Origin: JBFHER01 sp041584055 | GTDB lineage: Bacteria; Bacteroidota; Bacteroidia; Bacteroidales; UBA5342 | DNA: 7,219 nt | Direction of reading: 5' to 3' | Assembly (NCBI GenBank): GCA_041584055.1 | Contig: JBFHER010000193.1 | Location: 1 to 7,219, forward strand | In this document: one piece after another, positions 4,638 through 7,219 of the stretch | How the letters are laid out: each line of letters begins with the position of its first letter | Position numbering within the stretch: the first letter of the stretch is position 1 | Program-made: the position numbers and the translations under genes | The notes under the pieces: generated by a model | What the model was told of the DNA's origin: nothing | Database searches by the model: none | Seen by the model: only the letters and a program-made list of their open reading frames with translations

Positions 4638-7219
4638 ATGAATTTGAAAAGAATTGTTTTAATACTATTTGTTTGTCTTTGTATTTTTAGAATTGAAGCA
4701 ATCGAATATATCTGGACTGCAGCAGGTGATGGTGTATCTTTGTATCAGGAAAAAAACTGGGCGTACAATGGTCAGAATCCTGGTCAAATTGACCCGGGTG
4801 TTCCAATCACGTTCGATCTTTTGGTGAATTCAGGGACTGTTGGGGGAGGTGGATTTAACGGTGATTTATTATTGGGGGGACATCAATTGATGATCACTGG
4901 TGGTCAGGTGGTAGGACAGAACAACTCAGGAATCATGAGTTTTAGTCCTTCCAATGGTGTTAAGGGAAGCGTTGTGATGTCAGGAGGTATCCTCCGTTGT
5001 TTCTTTTTGCATGAGATCGAGTTGGAGCTACGGAACAATGCATCTGTTGAATTATTGGGACTCTCCGATGTTTTGAATGGATCAAACCTTCAACTTGCGG
5101 CCGATTACAGTGGTAGCATTGTTTTAAAACAGATAAATAGGGAAACCGTTCGTCAGGATTATCTTTCAATGGTTACAATTGGTGGCGAGGCTGCTGTTGA
5201 AAATCAGAATATATTCTTGAGTATTATCGATGGGGGAACACGAATAACGCTTGTGGAAGTTGAAGATGTGTTGCCCATAGCAAATAAAGATTATAGCGAT
5301 TCTCCAATTCCCAATGAGGGCCCCAATATTATTTTTATTTTATTGGATGATATGGGCTATGGTGATTTGGGGAAATTCTGGCAGAACCAACGTCAGGGTG
5401 ATAATAAGATGTTATCACCAGTGTTGGATAAACTGGCGGATGAAGGCGCCATGATGGAGCACCACTATTGTGCAGCACCGGTTTGTGCACCCTCACGTGC
5501 CTCCTTACTTGAAGGTTTGCATCAGGGACACGCCTCTGTGCGTAACAATCAGTTCGATAAAGAATTGAAAGAGGGGCTGGGAATGGCAGAAATGTTACGA
5601 AAAGCAGGTTACCGAACCATGCATGTAGGGAAATACGGCCTGGCAGGAGGACGTAATTCTGAACTGGATGGGCATCCTCTGCGGCGTGGCTTTGATCAGT
5701 TTTTTGGATATTTGTTTCACACGCAGGGTCATACCCATTATCCTCAGGATGGAACAACCAGCAAACAGGCCTACTTTACTGATGGAAGTACAGCACTGAT
5801 GGAAGGAACAATGCTGACGTATACCACGGATGTGTTCACTGCAAAATCCAAGCAATGGATCATTGACCACCAAAGCAAGCGACCGGAACAGCCTTTTTTC
5901 CTTTTTCTGGCATATGATGTGCCCCACTTTGCTTTGGATGTACCTACGATGGCCTATCCCGAAGGAAGAGGCGTGGATGGAGGTCTGCAATGGACCGGGG
6001 CGGATTCTGAAACGCCATGGGTAAACACAGCCAAAGGTGAGCGAAATGCATACATTCATCCGGACTACCTGAACAAGGATTGGCCGGACAATGAAAAAAA
6101 GTTTGCAACAATGATGCGACGGGTGGATAATGCCTGCGAAGACCTGGTGCAAACCCTGAAGGATCTGAATATTGATGAGCACACGATGATCGTTTTTACT
6201 TCGGACAATGGTCCACACGTTGAAGGGGGGAGAGATGTCACCTTTTTTCAATCCTACGCCTTTATGAATGGCATTAAACGCGATATGTGGGAAGGCGGAA
6301 TACGCATGGCTACACTGGCACGATATCCCGGCATGATTCCTGCGCGTTCAGTACATACATTTCCATCCGGACACTGGGATTGGATGGCGACCTTTGCTGA
6401 GCTCGCAGGTGTTGCCCAACCTGCATACACCGATGGTGTTTCATTGATGCCTTCTCTGATGTTAGAAAAGGGGCAACAAACAAAAGGCTATCTCTACCAT
6501 GAATATTATCAAAACGGAAGTACCCCAAATTATGCGGATTTTGGCAGCAGCAAACAGGGACGACAACGCAATGAGATGCAGGTTATGCGCATTGGTGATT
6601 TAAAAGGAGTGCGTTATGATGTGACAGACAGTCAGGATGATTTCGAGATTTACAATGTTGCGACCGATCCGTTTGAAAGTACGAACCTGGCGTCGGAAAT
6701 GCCTATGCTGCAGCAGGAAATGAAAGACAAGGTGCTTCAGGTTCGCCGGGTTGACGCTTCTGCACAACGCCCCTACGACGATGTGCCTGTTCCCGGGCTG
6801 TCAATAGAGAACCTACCTCCTGGAGTGCACAAAAAAATCTATGAAGGTAAACAAATGTGGGTGCCTGATTTTGAATTGCTGCCGGCCGTTGATAGTTCGG
6901 TGGTGGCAGGCATTGATGTGAGCACAGCTGGCAGGGATTCTCTTTTTGGGATGTTTTTCAAAACCTATCTGCAGATAGAAACCACCGGAGTGTATACTTT
7001 TTATCTGCAATCGTCTTCTCCATGTCATGTTAAGCTGCATGCAATTCATTTGTTGGATAATGACTTTACTTTCACCAACGAAGAAATGTCTGCATCACTG
7101 CATCTGGCCAAAGGCCTGCATCCTCTCAGGGTTTATTACCAACAGAATACGACGGTGGAAAGCCAGTTGGATTTAAAGCTAAGCGGACCGGGGCTTGAAA
7201 AACAAACCATCCCGGAAGA
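4638..7219 (+). CDS. Secreted S1-family sulfatase with N-terminal beta-rich domain and C-terminal PA14-like domain, partial
   Basis: The frame is open from the ATG at 4638 through 860 codons to the window edge, so the C-terminus is missing. Residues 1-21 are a signal peptide (MNLKR, hydrophobic core, cleavage after IEA) without a convincing lipobox. Residues ~23-225 are beta- and glycine-rich, opening WTAAGDGVSLYQEKNW (26-41). Residues ~228-700 are the sulfatase: metal ligands D237/D238 in LLDDMGYGD, the formylglycine site C283 in CAPSR (283-287), K332 in GKYGLAG, the VPH motif, D523/N524 in TSDNGPH, K547 before MWEGG, and the family's closing motif EIYNVATDPFESTNLA. Residues ~735-860 resemble a PA14 domain (TTGVYTFYLQSSS, then KGLHPLRVYY). 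The enzyme would remove sulfate esters from a glycan outside the cytoplasm after C283 is matured to formylglycine; the maturase is not in the window. In-frame ATGs also occur at 4590 and 4629; 4638 gives the cleanest signal peptide. The first ~700 bases look more AT-rich than the catalytic part. Substrate and S1 subfamily are not determined. Confidence 0.9.
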   Translation, partial: MNLKRIVLILFVCLCIFRIEAIEYIWTAAGDGVSLYQEKNWAYNGQNPGQIDPGVPITFDLLVNSGTVGGGGFNGDLLLGGHQLMITGGQVVGQNNSGIMSFSPSNGVKGSVVMSGGILRCFFLHEIELELRNNASVELLGLSDVLNGSNLQLAADYSGSIVLKQINRETVRQDYLSMVTIGGEAAVENQNIFLSIIDGGTRITLVEVEDVLPIANKDYSDSPIPNEGPNIIFILLDDMGYGDLGKFWQNQRQGDNKMLSPVLDKLADEGAMMEHHYCAAPVCAPSRASLLEGLHQGHASVRNNQFDKELKEGLGMAEMLRKAGYRTMHVGKYGLAGGRNSELDGHPLRRGFDQFFGYLFHTQGHTHYPQDGTTSKQAYFTDGSTALMEGTMLTYTTDVFTAKSKQWIIDHQSKRPEQPFFLFLAYDVPHFALDVPTMAYPEGRGVDGGLQWTGADSETPWVNTAKGERNAYIHPDYLNKDWPDNEKKFATMMRRVDNACEDLVQTLKDLNIDEHTMIVFTSDNGPHVEGGRDVTFFQSYAFMNGIKRDMWEGGIRMATLARYPGMIPARSVHTFPSGHWDWMATFAELAGVAQPAYTDGVSLMPSLMLEKGQQTKGYLYHEYYQNGSTPNYADFGSSKQGRQRNEMQVMRIGDLKGVRYDVTDSQDDFEIYNVATDPFESTNLASEMPMLQQEMKDKVLQVRRVDASAQRPYDDVPVPGLSIENLPPGVHKKIYEGKQMWVPDFELLPAVDSSVVAGIDVSTAGRDSLFGMFFKTYLQIETTGVYTFYLQSSSPCHVKLHAIHLLDNDFTFTNEEMSASLHLAKGLHPLRVYYQQNTTVESQLDLKLSGPGLEKQTIPE

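Noticed and set aside
4677..4685. Possible lipoprotein signal (cysteines C13 and C15 in the sulfatase leader)
   Set aside because: The preceding residues do not fit a lipobox, the cysteines fall inside the hydrophobic core, and an IEA cleavage site follows.
5335..5757. Leftward 140-codon open frame
   Set aside because: Antisense to the sulfatase core, including the formylglycine site; a shadow frame.
5595..6251. Leftward 218-codon open frame
   Set aside because: It lies wholly antisense to the sulfatase catalytic domain, whose conserved motifs are unmistakable. The translation is rich in Cys, His, Arg and Ile with no recognisable domain.
1..7219. tRNA, rRNA, CRISPR array, insertion sequence or phage genes
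   Set aside because: None seen: no regularly spaced direct repeats, no transposase motifs and no cloverleaf-like segments in the two intergenic regions.

Overview
The window looks like a chromosomal piece of a Bacteroidota (Bacteroidetes) genome devoted to secreted polysaccharide-active proteins. The evidence is two proteins ending in type IX secretion system (T9SS) sorting domains, a TAnnTTTG-type -7 promoter element, weak or absent Shine-Dalgarno sequences, and an AT-rich, lysine/asparagine-rich composition. T9SS is essentially restricted to this phylum; I cannot name a genus. A sulfatase beside a putative glycoside hydrolase suggests a sulfated or host/algal glycan as substrate, but this is inference.

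Layout: (1) 1-2086, minus strand, open at the left edge: a secreted multidomain protein with a TIM-barrel glycoside-hydrolase-like domain, a carboxypeptidase-regulatory-like beta-sandwich, a beta-trefoil with three N-x-x-W motifs exactly 47 residues apart, and the start of a T9SS domain. (2) 2087-2492, non-coding, holding that gene's probable promoter and a strong intrinsic terminator for the next gene. (3) 2493-4163, minus strand, complete: a 556-residue T9SS-exported protein made of two similar beta-sandwich modules around an Ig-like domain, with no catalytic domain recognised. (4) 4164-4637, a divergent intergenic region with candidate promoters for both directions and a 14-bp perfect palindrome in the leader of the rightward gene. 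(5) 4638-7219, plus strand, open at the right edge: a secreted S1-family sulfatase with an unusual ~200-residue N-terminal beta-rich domain and a C-terminal PA14-like domain.

Together the genes resemble part of a polysaccharide-utilisation neighbourhood: a hydrolase, a surface or secreted binding protein, and a desulfating enzyme. No SusC/SusD pair, regulator gene or sulfatase-maturase is visible, so a complete locus cannot be claimed. The two long edge genes (1-2086 and 4638-7219) are real open frames that run off the window, and most of the short ORFs lying over them are antisense shadows. No tRNA, rRNA, CRISPR array, insertion sequence or phage gene was seen.
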